Positions 7,563 to 16,587 of a DNA stretch of 64,000 bases are shown in pieces. Position numbers and translations under genes: made by a program. This DNA comes from Lysinimonas soli (GTDB taxonomy: Bacteria; Actinomycetota; Actinomycetes; Actinomycetales; Microbacteriaceae), in assembly GCF_042655435.1 (NCBI RefSeq), contig NZ_JBHSMG010000002.1, positions 372,001 to 436,000 of the forward strand, given 5' to 3'. Position 1 is the first letter of the stretch; each line of letters starts with the position of its first letter. The notes under the pieces were generated by a model. The model had not been told where the DNA came from and made no database searches. It saw nothing but the letters and a program-made list of their open reading frames with translations.

Positions 7563-8861
7563 ATGTCGATGCCTTCCCCCCTCGACGCGCGACCGAACGG
7601 CCGGCGATCCGCCGCCCGGATCGCGACCGCGATCACCTTCACCAGTGCATTCGCACTTCTTCTGAGCGCTTGCTCCGGTGGGATCGCGAATCAGACCACG
7701 CCGTCCAGCGCCGGCACGGGCAACGCCACGTGCGGGACGACGATCACGATCGGCGCCCCGAATCCACTGTCCGGTCCCCTGACTGACTTCGGAACGAACG
7801 CCATCCAAGGCACTCAGATTGCCGCTGCCGAGATCAACGCTGCGGGCGGCATCAAGGCCCTGGGCGGCGCCAAGATCAAGATCGAGACCGGTGACACCGG
7901 GTCGTCCGATCCGAGTCAGGCCACCAGCGCCACGACGAAGCTCATCGAGGATGGCTCCGTCGCGCTCGTCGGCGCCTGGCTGAGCGGACTGACGACGACG
8001 GTCTCGACTGTGGCCGAGCAGGCCTCCGTGCCGATTCTGAGCCAGTCGTGGGCCGACACCCTCTCGCAGCGTTCCTACCAGTTCTACTTCCAGCCCCCGC
8101 CGAAGTCCTCGCAGATCGGTGGGGCGGCGACGTCATACGTCGTGGCGGCGGCCAAGTCGGTCGGTGTGACCTTCACGAAGGTCGCGGGTGTGGGACCGAA
8201 TGATGTCGCGAACACCGCGCAGATCACCGCAGCGGTCAACGCCTTCAAGGCGGCGGGCGCTTCAGCCGACGCCCCGACCTTCTTCCAGGCGGGGATCACT
8301 GACGCCACGCCCATCATCACGCGGCTGGCAGCGCAGAACGCCGACCTTCTCCTGGTGAGCGGAACACCGGCGGACGTGTCGCTCATCGTCAAGGGCCTCC
8401 GCGCGCGCAACATCACCACGCCGATCCTCGGCTTCGGTGGAGCCTTCGTGGTACCGAGCTTCGCCAAGGTCATGGGTGACCAGGTCAACGGCCTGATCGC
8501 GGTGGGCGCCTGGAACTGGGACCTCCCCCTGCCCGGCGTGAAGGCGGCCGCTGCCGCCTACAAGAAGAAGTACGGCGAGTTCATGCCCATGGAGGCGGGC
8601 GAATCCTGGGTGGACGTGCACCTCATCGCGGATGCGATGGAGAAGGCCAAGTCCTGCAAGCCCACCGAAATCGCGGCCGCACTGCACTCGATCGATGTGA
8701 CCTCGGGACCGGGGTCGGCGATGCCGGGTGGTGAGGTGTCCTTCAATGCGGACGGAACCAACCCGCACGCGGTCCCGGTTCTGACGCAGTGGAAGAACAA
8801 CCAGCCGGCAACCGTCTGGCCGCAGAAGTACGCGACGACGAAGATCGACTTCGGCAAGTAG
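7563..8861 (+). CDS. Liv-type ABC transporter substrate-binding lipoprotein
   Basis: 432 residues from the ATG at 7563, chosen because AAGGAAT precedes it and because it puts a proper signal sequence at the N-terminus: a basic stretch, a hydrophobic segment and the lipobox LSAC with Cys37. The mature part is a type I periplasmic-binding-fold protein (IGAPNPLSGPL at the start, a central SQSWADTLSQ segment) of the branched-chain amino acid/amide family. It should sit on the outer face of the membrane and deliver ligand to the permeases encoded downstream. Ligand unknown; in catabolic clusters such proteins often bind aromatic acids. A strong stem-loop separates it from the permease. Confidence 0.92.
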   Translation: MSMPSPLDARPNGRRSAARIATAITFTSAFALLLSACSGGIANQTTPSSAGTGNATCGTTITIGAPNPLSGPLTDFGTNAIQGTQIAAAEINAAGGIKALGGAKIKIETGDTGSSDPSQATSATTKLIEDGSVALVGAWLSGLTTTVSTVAEQASVPILSQSWADTLSQRSYQFYFQPPPKSSQIGGAATSYVVAAAKSVGVTFTKVAGVGPNDVANTAQITAAVNAFKAAGASADAPTFFQAGITDATPIITRLAAQNADLLLVSGTPADVSLIVKGLRARNITTPILGFGGAFVVPSFAKVMGDQVNGLIAVGAWNWDLPLPGVKAAAAAYKKKYGEFMPMEAGESWVDVHLIADAMEKAKSCKPTEIAAALHSIDVTSGPGSAMPGGEVSFNADGTNPHAVPVLTQWKNNQPATVWPQKYATTKIDFGK

Positions 8862-8879
8862 AAGCGGATCTGTCCATCG

Positions 8880-8914
8880 GTGCTCGCCGCCGCGCCCCTC
8901 GCGGCGGCGAGCAC
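8880..8914 (+). other. Intercistronic stem-loop between binding protein and permease
   Basis: Perfect 14-bp stem (8880-8893 with 8901-8914) and a 7-base loop, directly after the binding-protein gene and before the permease at 8942. No U-tract follows, so an mRNA-stabilising or partial-termination element that raises binding protein over permease is likelier than a full terminator. Equivalent hairpins follow the other two binding-protein genes in this window. Confidence 0.6.
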
Positions 8915-8941
8915 CTCGCTCAACGAAGAGACCCGAGAGTC

Positions 8942-9826
8942 ATGACAACCCTGGTCCAAGTCCTCGTCTCCGGCGTCCTCGTCGGGGGCCTCTACGGCAT
9001 CATCAGCAGCGGGCTCTCGCTGAGCTTCGGCATCTCGAAGATCGCCAACTTCGCGCACGCCGACTTCGTGACGATCGGCATGTACTCCGTGGTGGTGCTC
9101 GTGGGCGCCTTCGGTTCCTTGGGCCTGCTGTTCCTCCCCCTCGTGGTGCTCGCCGTGGGTGGGCTGGGGGTGCTGATGTACCTGCTGCTGCTGCGGCGCT
9201 CCCACGTGACGGCGATGAACGAGGATGAGGCTCATCTGCCTCAGATCGTCGTCACCGCGGGAGTGGGGATCTTCATCCAGTCACTGCTGCTGTCGTTGTT
9301 CTCCTCGAACGACCGCAGTATCAGCACGATCCTCGACGGCAGCTGGAACCTTGCGGGCGTGAGCGTGTCGAAGGCTCAGGCCGTCGCCTTCGTCGTCTCG
9401 CTCGCTGCCTTCGCCGTCATCGCGATTGTCGTCAACCGAACGGAGTTCGGCCGTGCTCTCCGCTCGATCGTCGACGACGGCGAGGCCGCCGCAGCGGTCG
9501 GGGTGAATCGCGCGAAGATGGTCGCGATCAGCATCGGCATCGGGATCGGTCTGGCCGGCCTCGCGGGCGGCCTTCTCGCCACGTACCAGACCGTCAACCC
9601 GACCAGCGGATTCAACTACCTCGCCATGGCGTTCGTCGTGATCATCCTGGGCGGGCTCGGAAGCATCCGCGGGGCATTCATCGCCGGGATCGTCGTCGGT
9701 GTCGTGCAACAGGCCACGGGAACCTACGTCGCCCTGGATCTGCAGAACGTAGCGATCTGGGTGCTGTTCCTCGTGGTGCTCCTGGTGCGGCCCAACGGCC
9801 TCTTCGGCAAGCGGGTCGCGCTGTGA
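8942..9826 (+). CDS. ABC transporter permease, LivH type
   Basis: 294 residues from the ATG at 8942. Hydrophobic multi-span membrane protein starting VQVLVSGVLVGGLYGIISSG, with the conserved FAHADF segment after the second helix and the LGGLGSIRGAF cytoplasmic loop that contacts the ATPases. Branched-chain/aromatic acid importer family. An in-frame upstream extension to 8789 would run through the stem-loop and binding-protein end and is rejected. Its stop overlaps the GTG start of the next permease. Confidence 0.92.
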   Translation: MTTLVQVLVSGVLVGGLYGIISSGLSLSFGISKIANFAHADFVTIGMYSVVVLVGAFGSLGLLFLPLVVLAVGGLGVLMYLLLLRRSHVTAMNEDEAHLPQIVVTAGVGIFIQSLLLSLFSSNDRSISTILDGSWNLAGVSVSKAQAVAFVVSLAAFAVIAIVVNRTEFGRALRSIVDDGEAAAAVGVNRAKMVAISIGIGIGLAGLAGGLLATYQTVNPTSGFNYLAMAFVVIILGGLGSIRGAFIAGIVVGVVQQATGTYVALDLQNVAIWVLFLVVLLVRPNGLFGKRVAL

Positions 9827-10833
9827 ATCGGCTCGTCGGAGTCGGACGCACGGTGCTCCCCGGCCTCGGCGTCGGGGTGGTCGCGGCGTCGCTGCCGTAC
9901 TGGCTCATCACGCAGCAATACGTCCTGTCGGTCGTCATGGTCGCGATGATCTACGCGATCGCTGCGCAAGGGTGGAACATCATCGGCGGCTACGGCGGGC
10001 TGCTGTCGTTCGGCCACTCCGTCTTCTTCGGCATCGGGGCGTACACAACCGCGTTGTTGACGGTGCGTCTGGGAATCACCCCCTGGATCGGCATGTTCAT
10101 CGGGGCGGCAGTGGCTGCTGTCGTCGGCGCGATCCTCACCTTTCCGGCTCTTCGCCTGCGCGGCGTCTATTTCACGCTGGCGACCTTCGTGCTCTCGTTG
10201 CTCGTGACCGATCTGGCGGTGCACTTCCGAGAGTTCACCGGCGGCGATCAGGGGCTGTCCCTCCCCTTCACCCGCAACAACCCGCTGATGTTCCAGTTCG
10301 ACTCCTCGCTGACGCTCTACTTCGTGCTGGTCGCGTTCCTTGCCGGGGCGACCCTCGTCGTGGCCTTCGTCGCCCGCAGCCGACTAGGCCTGTTCCTCAG
10401 GGCGACGCGGGACGACCCGGATGCCGCACTGGCCTCGGGCGTCAACGTCACCAGGACGCGGCTGTTCGGCCTTATGATCAGTGCCGCCATCACCAGCATC
10501 GCCGGGAGCCTGATGCTGGAGTACCTGCGCTTCATCGACCCTGCGACCGGTCTGGGGGCGAACACTGCGTTCATCATCGGCCTCGTCGCCCTGGTCGGCG
10601 GCCGGGGGACCGTGCTCGGCCCGGTCATCGGCGCAGCCGTGCTGATCCCCGCCCAGCAGATCCTCTCGTCGACCTTCGCCGCGGCGCCCGCGGGCCTGTC
10701 TGGCATGGCATACGCTGCCATCGTCGTCGCGATCATGATCGTCGACTGGCGCGGTCTTCACCACCTGATCTCCCGGCTCATCGGATCTGTCCGGCGGAGC
10801 CTCCGCCACCGACCGACGGGGGACCTGTCATGA
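9823..10833 (+). CDS. ABC transporter permease, LivM type
   Basis: 336 residues from a GTG that overlaps the upstream stop (GTGA). Multi-span membrane protein with GYGGLLSFGHSVFFGIGAY, the typical LivM signature, and the VGGRGTVLGPVIGA coupling loop near the C-terminus. Forms the heterodimeric channel with the LivH-type permease. The ATPase gene overlaps its end by 4 bp. Confidence 0.92.
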   Translation: MNRLVGVGRTVLPGLGVGVVAASLPYWLITQQYVLSVVMVAMIYAIAAQGWNIIGGYGGLLSFGHSVFFGIGAYTTALLTVRLGITPWIGMFIGAAVAAVVGAILTFPALRLRGVYFTLATFVLSLLVTDLAVHFREFTGGDQGLSLPFTRNNPLMFQFDSSLTLYFVLVAFLAGATLVVAFVARSRLGLFLRATRDDPDAALASGVNVTRTRLFGLMISAAITSIAGSLMLEYLRFIDPATGLGANTAFIIGLVALVGGRGTVLGPVIGAAVLIPAQQILSSTFAAAPAGLSGMAYAAIVVAIMIVDWRGLHHLISRLIGSVRRSLRHRPTGDLS

Positions 10834-11579
10834 GCGCCGTGTCCAGCCCGCTGTTGCAGGTGCGTGGAGCCACCGTCGCGTTCGGCGGTGTGCTCGCGGT
10901 CAACGACGTGTCGCTCGACGTGATGCGCGGCGAGATCCTGGGGATCGTCGGTCCCAACGGAGCAGGCAAGAGCACTCTCTTCGGCGCGATCGCGGGCGGC
11001 GTTCCGCTGAAGAGCGGGACCATCGAGTTGAACGGCGAGGACGTCAGCGGTCGCAGGGCCTCGTACATGTCGCATCGGGGGGTCGCCCGCACCTTTCAGA
11101 AGGTCCGGCTGTTCGCCTCGATGACGGCGGAAGAGAACGTGCTGGTCGCCGCCCGGGCGCACGAGCGCTCGTCGGCCGGTGCCAACGAACGTGCCGCAGA
11201 GGCCCTCGACCGGATCGGCTTCCTCGCCAACCGGCGTGTTCCGGTGTCGGGTTTGTCGCTGGCGGACCGCAAGCGCATCGAGATCGCCAGGGGACTGGCA
11301 GCCAAGCCGACGCTCCTGCTCCTCGACGAGATGATGAACGGGCTGACGGTCGAGGAGACTGATGCGCTCATCGAGGCGATCAGGTCACTCCCCTCCGAGG
11401 GGCTGACCATCATGCTGGTCGAGCACGTGCTGCAGGTGGTTCGCAGCCTCTGCGATCGGCTTGCGGTCCTGCACCACGGGCAGTTGCTGGTCGAGGGCGA
11501 CCCGGCGCATGTTCTGTCACGGCCGGATGTCGCCGAGGCGTGGTTGGGTCGCGCGACAGGGCAGGAGGGGCACGAGTGA
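10830..11579 (+). CDS. ABC transporter ATP-binding protein, LivG type
   Basis: 249 residues from the ATG at 10830 (ATGA overlap with the permease stop). Walker A GPNGAGKST at about residues 41-49, signature LSLADRKRIEIARGL in place of the canonical LSGGQ, Walker B LLLLDEMMNG, and a late His in VEHVL. LivG subfamily by its length and FGGV motif. One of two ATPases energising import of the cluster substrate. Confidence 0.92.
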   Translation: MSAVSSPLLQVRGATVAFGGVLAVNDVSLDVMRGEILGIVGPNGAGKSTLFGAIAGGVPLKSGTIELNGEDVSGRRASYMSHRGVARTFQKVRLFASMTAEENVLVAARAHERSSAGANERAAEALDRIGFLANRRVPVSGLSLADRKRIEIARGLAAKPTLLLLDEMMNGLTVEETDALIEAIRSLPSEGLTIMLVEHVLQVVRSLCDRLAVLHHGQLLVEGDPAHVLSRPDVAEAWLGRATGQEGHE

Positions 11580-12289
11580 TGCTGTCGATCCAGGAGCTGA
11601 GCGCCCGGTACGGCGACAGCGTCGTCGTGCACGACGTGAGCTTCGAAATCGAGGAGGGCGATCTGTTCGGAATCCTCGGCTCGAACGGGGCGGGCAAGAC
11701 GACGATCCTCCGCGCCATCGCCGGCCTGCATCCGCCCGCCGTGACCGGCCGGATCCTCTTCGGGGGTCAGGACATCCTCGGCCTCCCGGCTCACAAGCGC
11801 GCGGGAATGGGCATCGGCTTGGTGCCGGAGGGTCGGAGGATGTTCGCGAGCCTGAGCGTTCGCGACAACCTTCTCATGGGGGCCTACGGTCGGGGCAAGG
11901 AGTGGCAGAGCCGCAACCTGGCCCGGGTGCTTGAGGTCTTCCCCGAGCTGGCGGAGCGCACGGCCCAGCTCGCGGGGAGCCTGAGCGGGGGACAGCAGCA
12001 GATGGTCGCTTTCGGGCGGGCCTTGATGTGCGAACCACGCCTGTTGCTGCTCGACGAGCCATCGCTCGGACTGGCGCCCGTGGTCGTGCAGCGCATCTTC
12101 GACCTCATCGCCGAACTGCACCGTGCGGGCGACCTGACCGTCGTGCTCGTGGAGCAGAACGCCGCGGAGGCCTTCCCCCTGCTCACGCGAGGCACCCTGA
12201 TCGAGCGCGGCAGGGCCGTCTTCACGGGGACGCGTCACGAACTCGAGACGTCGCCGCTCGTGGGTCGCGCCTACTTCGGGACCGTCTGA
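11579..12289 (+). CDS. ABC transporter ATP-binding protein, LivF type
   Basis: 236 residues from the ATG at 11579, whose A is the last base of the upstream stop. Walker A GSNGAGKTT, signature LSGGQQQM, Walker B LLLLDEPSLGLAP and the VEQNA switch region are canonical LivF. Last transport gene of the operon; an SDR start follows directly after its stop. Confidence 0.93.
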   Translation: MLSIQELSARYGDSVVVHDVSFEIEEGDLFGILGSNGAGKTTILRAIAGLHPPAVTGRILFGGQDILGLPAHKRAGMGIGLVPEGRRMFASLSVRDNLLMGAYGRGKEWQSRNLARVLEVFPELAERTAQLAGSLSGGQQQMVAFGRALMCEPRLLLLDEPSLGLAPVVVQRIFDLIAELHRAGDLTVVLVEQNAAEAFPLLTRGTLIERGRAVFTGTRHELETSPLVGRAYFGTV

Positions 12290-13054
12290 GTGATGAACGG
12301 GCACCAGCTCGCCGGCCGCGTCGCCGTCGTCACGGGGGGCGGCCGCGGTATCGGCGCTGCGATCTGCGCGCACCTCGCCGCCGCGGGTGCGTCGGTGGCG
12401 GTCGTGGATCGAGATGGTCAACTGGCGCAGGCGCGCGCGGCCGAACTCGCGGCCGATGGATATCGCGCGGTCGCCGTCGAGCTCGATGTCTCTGCGGTCG
12501 GCGATCACGATGCAGCTCTCGACGAGGTCGAGTGCGAACTCGGCCCTGTGCGGATCCTGGTCAACAACGCCGGCGTGGGAGTGCACGCGGCCTTTCTCGA
12601 GGTAACCCCTGAGGACTGGGATCGAGTTCACGCGCTCAATGCACGAGGCACCTTCTTCTTCGCCCAGAATGCCGCACGGCGGATGGTGGCGCACGGCGCG
12701 GGCGGGTCCATCATCAATGTGACTTCGGTCGTGGCGGAACGGGTGTGGATGCCCAACACCGCCTACGCGGCCAGCAAGGCGGCGGTGCGGACCGTCACCG
12801 AGTACGGTGCAGCGGAGCTGGGCCGGTTCGGCATCCGCGTCAACAACCTGTGCCCCGGTCCCACCGACACTCCGCTGTCTGCTCCCCGCTACCTCGACCC
12901 CGAGTTCCGGAAGAGCATGCTCGAGGTTCTGCCTCTCGGCCGCATCGGGAGTCCCGATGACCTGGGCAGGGCTGCCGTGTTTCTCGCGGGCGACGACTCG
13001 TCATTCACGACCGGGAGCACCTTGTTCGTCGAGGGCGGTCGTCGGGTCGGCTGA
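12290..13054 (+). CDS. SDR-family oxidoreductase (3-oxoacyl-ACP reductase-like)
   Basis: 254 residues starting GTG at 12290, immediately after the livF stop; an ATG three bases later is equally possible. TGGGRGIG cofactor motif, NNAGVG and catalytic AYAASK are all present, so a fully typical SDR. Tight linkage to the importer suggests it acts early on the imported substrate. Confidence 0.9.
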   Translation: MMNGHQLAGRVAVVTGGGRGIGAAICAHLAAAGASVAVVDRDGQLAQARAAELAADGYRAVAVELDVSAVGDHDAALDEVECELGPVRILVNNAGVGVHAAFLEVTPEDWDRVHALNARGTFFFAQNAARRMVAHGAGGSIINVTSVVAERVWMPNTAYAASKAAVRTVTEYGAAELGRFGIRVNNLCPGPTDTPLSAPRYLDPEFRKSMLEVLPLGRIGSPDDLGRAAVFLAGDDSSFTTGSTLFVEGGRRVG

Positions 13055-13191
13055 CGCGGGCTCCTCGGCCCGCTCGATCTCCGGCCCGTCGAGTTCATCG
13101 ATGAGGTGCAGCTGACCCGCGATCGGATCCCGGCCGAACAGGCCTCCCCGATAATGGACTGAGCGGGGCCGGCGGACGAGGAGGGCTTTCC

Positions 13192-13635
13192 TTGGCGGAG
13201 ACGACGACAGGTGTCACCCTGCTGTACTTGATCAAACAGGTGGAGCTGGCCGTGCGGTCGAGCCTCGAGGAGGTCACAGCGGCCCGAGGGCTGACCTCGC
13301 TGCAGTACACGGCTCTCACCGTGTTGGAACGCCACCCGGGCCTCACCTCCGCGGCACTCGCCCGGAATTCCTTCGTGCGTGCCCAGACGATGGCTCAGAT
13401 GATCACGGTGCTCGAGGGGCGCGGTCTCATCGAACGCACCCAGGATCCGGTCAGCCGCCGGCAGTACCTGCTGTCGTTGAGTGCGCACGGCGAAGAGCTG
13501 CTCGACTCCTTGCGCGTCGAAGTCGCCGCCGTCGAGACCCGCATGGTCTCGGGCCTCGCCGAGCACGAGATCGCGGCGCTGCGCCATGCGCTCCGCTCCT
13601 GCCGTCGGGCGCTGGGCGGCGGGGAGCCGCACTAG
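13192..13635 (+). CDS. MarR-family transcriptional regulator
   Basis: 147 residues starting with TTG at 13192, supported by GAGGAGGG 6 bp upstream. Winged HTH with LTSLQYTALTVLERHPGLTSAALAR and a wing containing DPVSRRQY, typical of MarR. It ends 14 bp before the end of the convergent CoA ligase and may sense a CoA thioester or aromatic acid. The 137-bp gap upstream shows no clear palindrome. Confidence 0.88.
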   Translation: MAETTTGVTLLYLIKQVELAVRSSLEEVTAARGLTSLQYTALTVLERHPGLTSAALARNSFVRAQTMAQMITVLEGRGLIERTQDPVSRRQYLLSLSAHGEELLDSLRVEVAAVETRMVSGLAEHEIAALRHALRSCRRALGGGEPH

Positions 13636-13649
13636 CGGATTCCGCGCAG

Positions 13650-15200
13650 CTAGGCCTCGGATTCGGAGTCGTAGCGCTCTCGAAGAACGGCCTTCCGAAC
13701 CTTCCCGCTCGCCGTGCGCGGCAGTTCGTCCACGATCTCGATGGTCTTCGGGACTTTGTAACGGGCCAACCGGGACGAGAGATGCGCGACCATCTCGCCC
13801 GGATCGAGACTCTGGCCCGGAGCAAGGGTGATGACGGCGTGGGGTACTTCCCCCCAGCGCTCGTGCGGCACGCCGATGACCGCGACCCCGGTCACCCCCG
13901 GGATGGCGGCGATCGCCTGCTCGACCTCTGCGGAGTAGACGTTCTCACCGCCCGAGATGATCATGTCCTTGCTGCGATCCACGATGTAGAGGAAGCCGTC
14001 GTCGTCGACGTAGCCGACGTCGCCGGTGCGCAACCACCGATCGTCGGTGAAGGCCTCTGCGGTGGCGGGAGCGTTCTCCCAGTATTCGAGGAACACATTG
14101 GCGCCCGCGGTTTCGATCTCGCCGCGTTCGTGCGGCCCGAGGACCCGGCCGTCGGCCCCGCGGATGCGGAACTCGGTGAAGAAGTGGGCGAGCCCGGCCG
14201 ATGCGCCACGCTGCTGGGAGTACTTCGGGGGCAGCATCGTGACGCCCGGCGACGCCTCGGTCATGCCGTATCCCCCCGAGAAGGACAGCCCGCGCGCCTC
14301 GTACGCGGCGCGCACGCGGTCGGGGACGGGCGAACCTCCGCAGGTGAGCAGGCGCAGCGACGAGATATCCGTCGACGTCCATGCCGGATCGTCCATGATC
14401 AGCTGAAAGGTCGTCGGAACCCCGCTGACCGTCGTCGCGCGCAGGCGCTCGATCGACCGCAGCGCGTCACCGGAGACGAACCGCTCCTCCAGAAGGAGCG
14501 TCGCGCCTTTCAGGATCACGGGGAGGCAGCCCATCCCGAGGGCGGCGACATGGAAGAGAGGGGAGATCATCAGCGAGCGATCCGCGCTCGTGAGGTCGTA
14601 GTCCACCAGCACGTTGATCGCGTTCCAGGTCAGGTTGCCGTGGGTGAGCACGGCGCCCTTCGGCCGTCCGGTCGTGCCGGAGGTGTAGATGATGAGCGCG
14701 CGATCCTCAAGGGTCACGGTCGCGGGTCGGGGAGCGGCCGGTGCATCCCGGATGAGCTGCTCGTAGTCCTCGGTGTCGTCGGCGATGCTGACCGGGTCCT
14801 CGGGGTCCGGGTCATCGATCACGATGCGCCGGATGCCGGAGCCCGCCGCGGCCGACGCCGTCGGCTCGAGCTCCGATCCGCTCACGAGCAGCATCGCTTC
14901 CGAGTCCTGGAGCATGTACTCGAGTTCGGGGATCGACAGGCGCGTGTTGAGCGGCACGAAGACGGCACCGAGCAGGGTGGAGGCGAAGAGCGTCTCGACG
15001 AAGGAGGGGTGGTTGTTGCCCAGGTAGGCGACCCGGTCTCCGAAACCGACCCCGCGAGCCTGCAGGGCCGCCGCGAGCCGATCGACCCGCGCCGCCAGCT
15101 CCGCGTAGCTCGTCGCATGGTCGCGGAACAGGATCGCAGGGTGGTCGGCGGACTTGACCGCGCGCCTGCGCGGCCAGGTGCCGAGGCTGTCGGAGGTCAC
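13650..15200 (-). CDS. AMP-dependent acyl-CoA synthetase/ligase
   Basis: 516 residues from a GTG with AAGGGAG 6 bp upstream. ANL-superfamily motifs: YTSGTTGRPKGAV (P-loop), GYGMTEASPG, TGDVGYVDDDG and the C-terminal PRTASGKVRK lysine. It activates a carboxylic acid (fatty, aryl or terpenoid) to its CoA thioester. Last gene of a four-gene minus-strand operon (SDR, amidohydrolase, MaoC, ligase), which points to CoA-dependent degradation of a side chain. Confidence 0.92.
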   Translation of the reverse strand: MTSDSLGTWPRRRAVKSADHPAILFRDHATSYAELAARVDRLAAALQARGVGFGDRVAYLGNNHPSFVETLFASTLLGAVFVPLNTRLSIPELEYMLQDSEAMLLVSGSELEPTASAAAGSGIRRIVIDDPDPEDPVSIADDTEDYEQLIRDAPAAPRPATVTLEDRALIIYTSGTTGRPKGAVLTHGNLTWNAINVLVDYDLTSADRSLMISPLFHVAALGMGCLPVILKGATLLLEERFVSGDALRSIERLRATTVSGVPTTFQLIMDDPAWTSTDISSLRLLTCGGSPVPDRVRAAYEARGLSFSGGYGMTEASPGVTMLPPKYSQQRGASAGLAHFFTEFRIRGADGRVLGPHERGEIETAGANVFLEYWENAPATAEAFTDDRWLRTGDVGYVDDDGFLYIVDRSKDMIISGGENVYSAEVEQAIAAIPGVTGVAVIGVPHERWGEVPHAVITLAPGQSLDPGEMVAHLSSRLARYKVPKTIEIVDELPRTASGKVRKAVLRERYDSESEA

Positions 15201-15224
15201 CGTTGACTCCCTTCCCGGCTGCGG

Positions 15225-15683
15225 TCAGACGTAGAAGCGGGCCAGGAAGTCGACGACCACCGCCGGTCGCTCCTGGCCCTCGATCCCGATGATGCCCGAG
15301 GTGGTCAGCTGAACGCCACCGGTGACCTCCTCGACCTTGGCGAGCGTCGCCGTGAGGCGCACGCGCGAGCCGACGGTGACCGGTGAGGTGAACCGCACCC
15401 GGTCGAGCCCGTAGTTCACCTTCGTCGTGACGCCCTCGACGTCGAAGATGCTTCCCCAGAGCGGGATGAGCAGCGACAGGGTGAGGAAGCCGTGCGCGAT
15501 GGGCGCACCGAACGGCCCGTCCTTGGCGCGAACCGGGTCGACGTGGATCCACTGGTGGTCGTCGGTCGCGTCGGCGAAGGTGTTGATGCGCTCCTGCGTG
15601 ATGGTCAGCCAGTCGGACGGCCCGATCTCGGTGCCGACCAGGGCGGGCAGCTCGGCGATCGTGGCGATCTTCTTCTCGGTCAT
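15225..15683 (-). CDS. MaoC-family (R)-specific enoyl-CoA hydratase
   Basis: 152 residues, single hot-dog fold with the hydratase 2 motif: ATDDHQWIHVDPVRA holds the catalytic Asp/His and FGAPIAHGFLTLSL the conserved loop. AAGGAG precedes the ATG, which overlaps the stop of the amidohydrolase upstream. Expected to hydrate an enoyl-CoA made after the ligase step. A second MaoC with the same layout is at 46284-46748. Confidence 0.92.
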   Translation of the reverse strand: MTEKKIATIAELPALVGTEIGPSDWLTITQERINTFADATDDHQWIHVDPVRAKDGPFGAPIAHGFLTLSLLIPLWGSIFDVEGVTTKVNYGLDRVRFTSPVTVGSRVRLTATLAKVEEVTGGVQLTTSGIIGIEGQERPAVVVDFLARFYV

Positions 15684-16585
15684 GCGGTCTTCTCCTTGTC
15701 GGCGGTGGATGCCAGGCCGAGCACGCGCACCGCGTTGTCTTTGAGGATCTTGGTGCGAACGGGCTCGGAGAGGTCGAGCTCTGCGAAGTCGCGGAGCCAG
15801 CGGTCGGGGGTGAGCAGGGGGAAGTCGGAGCCGAAGAGCACCTTGTCCTGCAGGTACGAGCCAGCGGCGCGCACGAGCTGGCTCGGCAGATAGCGCGGGC
15901 GCCAGCCCGAGAGGTCGATCGACACGTTCGGCTTGTGGGTCGCGATCGAGATCGCCGCGTCCTGCCAGGGCACCGAGGGGTGCGCGAAGATCAGGGAGAG
16001 CTCGGGAAACTCGGCGGCCACGTCATCCAGCAGCATCGGGTCGGAGTACCGCAGCCGGAGCCCGGCCCCACCGGGCAGGCCGGCCCCGATCCCGGTCTGC
16101 CCGGTGTGCACGATCGCGGGCACGCCGAGCTCGCTGATCGCCGCCCAGAGCGGCCGGAACTCGGGGGCGCTCGGGTCGAAGCCCTGCACCGTTGGGTGGA
16201 ACTTGAAGCCCCGCGCGCCGTGATCGAGCACGAGGCGCTGCGCCAGCTCGACGGCCTCGGCGCCCCGCCGGGGGTCGACCGAGCCGAACGGGATGAGCAC
16301 GTCGGCGTGGTCGGCCGCCTGCTCGATGATCGACTCGCTCGAGATCGGGGGGTGGTCGAGCTGGGTGCGCGCGTCGACCGTGAAGACCACGGCGGCCATC
16401 CGTCGCTCGCGGTAGTGCGCGGCGATGCTGCCGAGGTCGGGTCGCACCTCGTCGGCCTTGAAGTAGCGGCTCAACGCCTCGGTGAGCGGCGCCGGCAGTG
16501 AGGGATGCCCGTCCGCACCGACCTCGATGTGCACGTGCACGTCGATCGCGTCGAGGCGATCCACGTCGATCGCGAGGCGGTACAT
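15680..16585 (-). CDS. Amidohydrolase family 2 (ACMSD-like) protein
   Basis: 301 residues from the ATG at 16585, 2 bp after the upstream SDR stop. DVHVHIE near the N-terminus gives the HxH metal site, with later FKFHPTVQG, IVHTGQTG and LFGSDFPL (Asp ligand), as in the metal-dependent decarboxylase/hydrolase group that includes ACMSD and gamma-resorcylate decarboxylase. Could be a non-oxidative decarboxylase or a C-C/C-N hydrolase; not resolvable from sequence. Confidence 0.88.
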   Translation of the reverse strand: MYRLAIDVDRLDAIDVHVHIEVGADGHPSLPAPLTEALSRYFKADEVRPDLGSIAAHYRERRMAAVVFTVDARTQLDHPPISSESIIEQAADHADVLIPFGSVDPRRGAEAVELAQRLVLDHGARGFKFHPTVQGFDPSAPEFRPLWAAISELGVPAIVHTGQTGIGAGLPGGAGLRLRYSDPMLLDDVAAEFPELSLIFAHPSVPWQDAAISIATHKPNVSIDLSGWRPRYLPSQLVRAAGSYLQDKVLFGSDFPLLTPDRWLRDFAELDLSEPVRTKILKDNAVRVLGLASTADKEKTA

Positions 16586-16587
16586 GC

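Noticed and set aside
9972..10829. Long N-terminal extension of the livG-type ATPase
   Set aside because: The extension is a shadow of the permease frame; the ATPase family start with an ATGA overlap is at 10830.
13055..13191. Possible MarR operator upstream of 13192
   Set aside because: No dyad longer than a few bases could be found.
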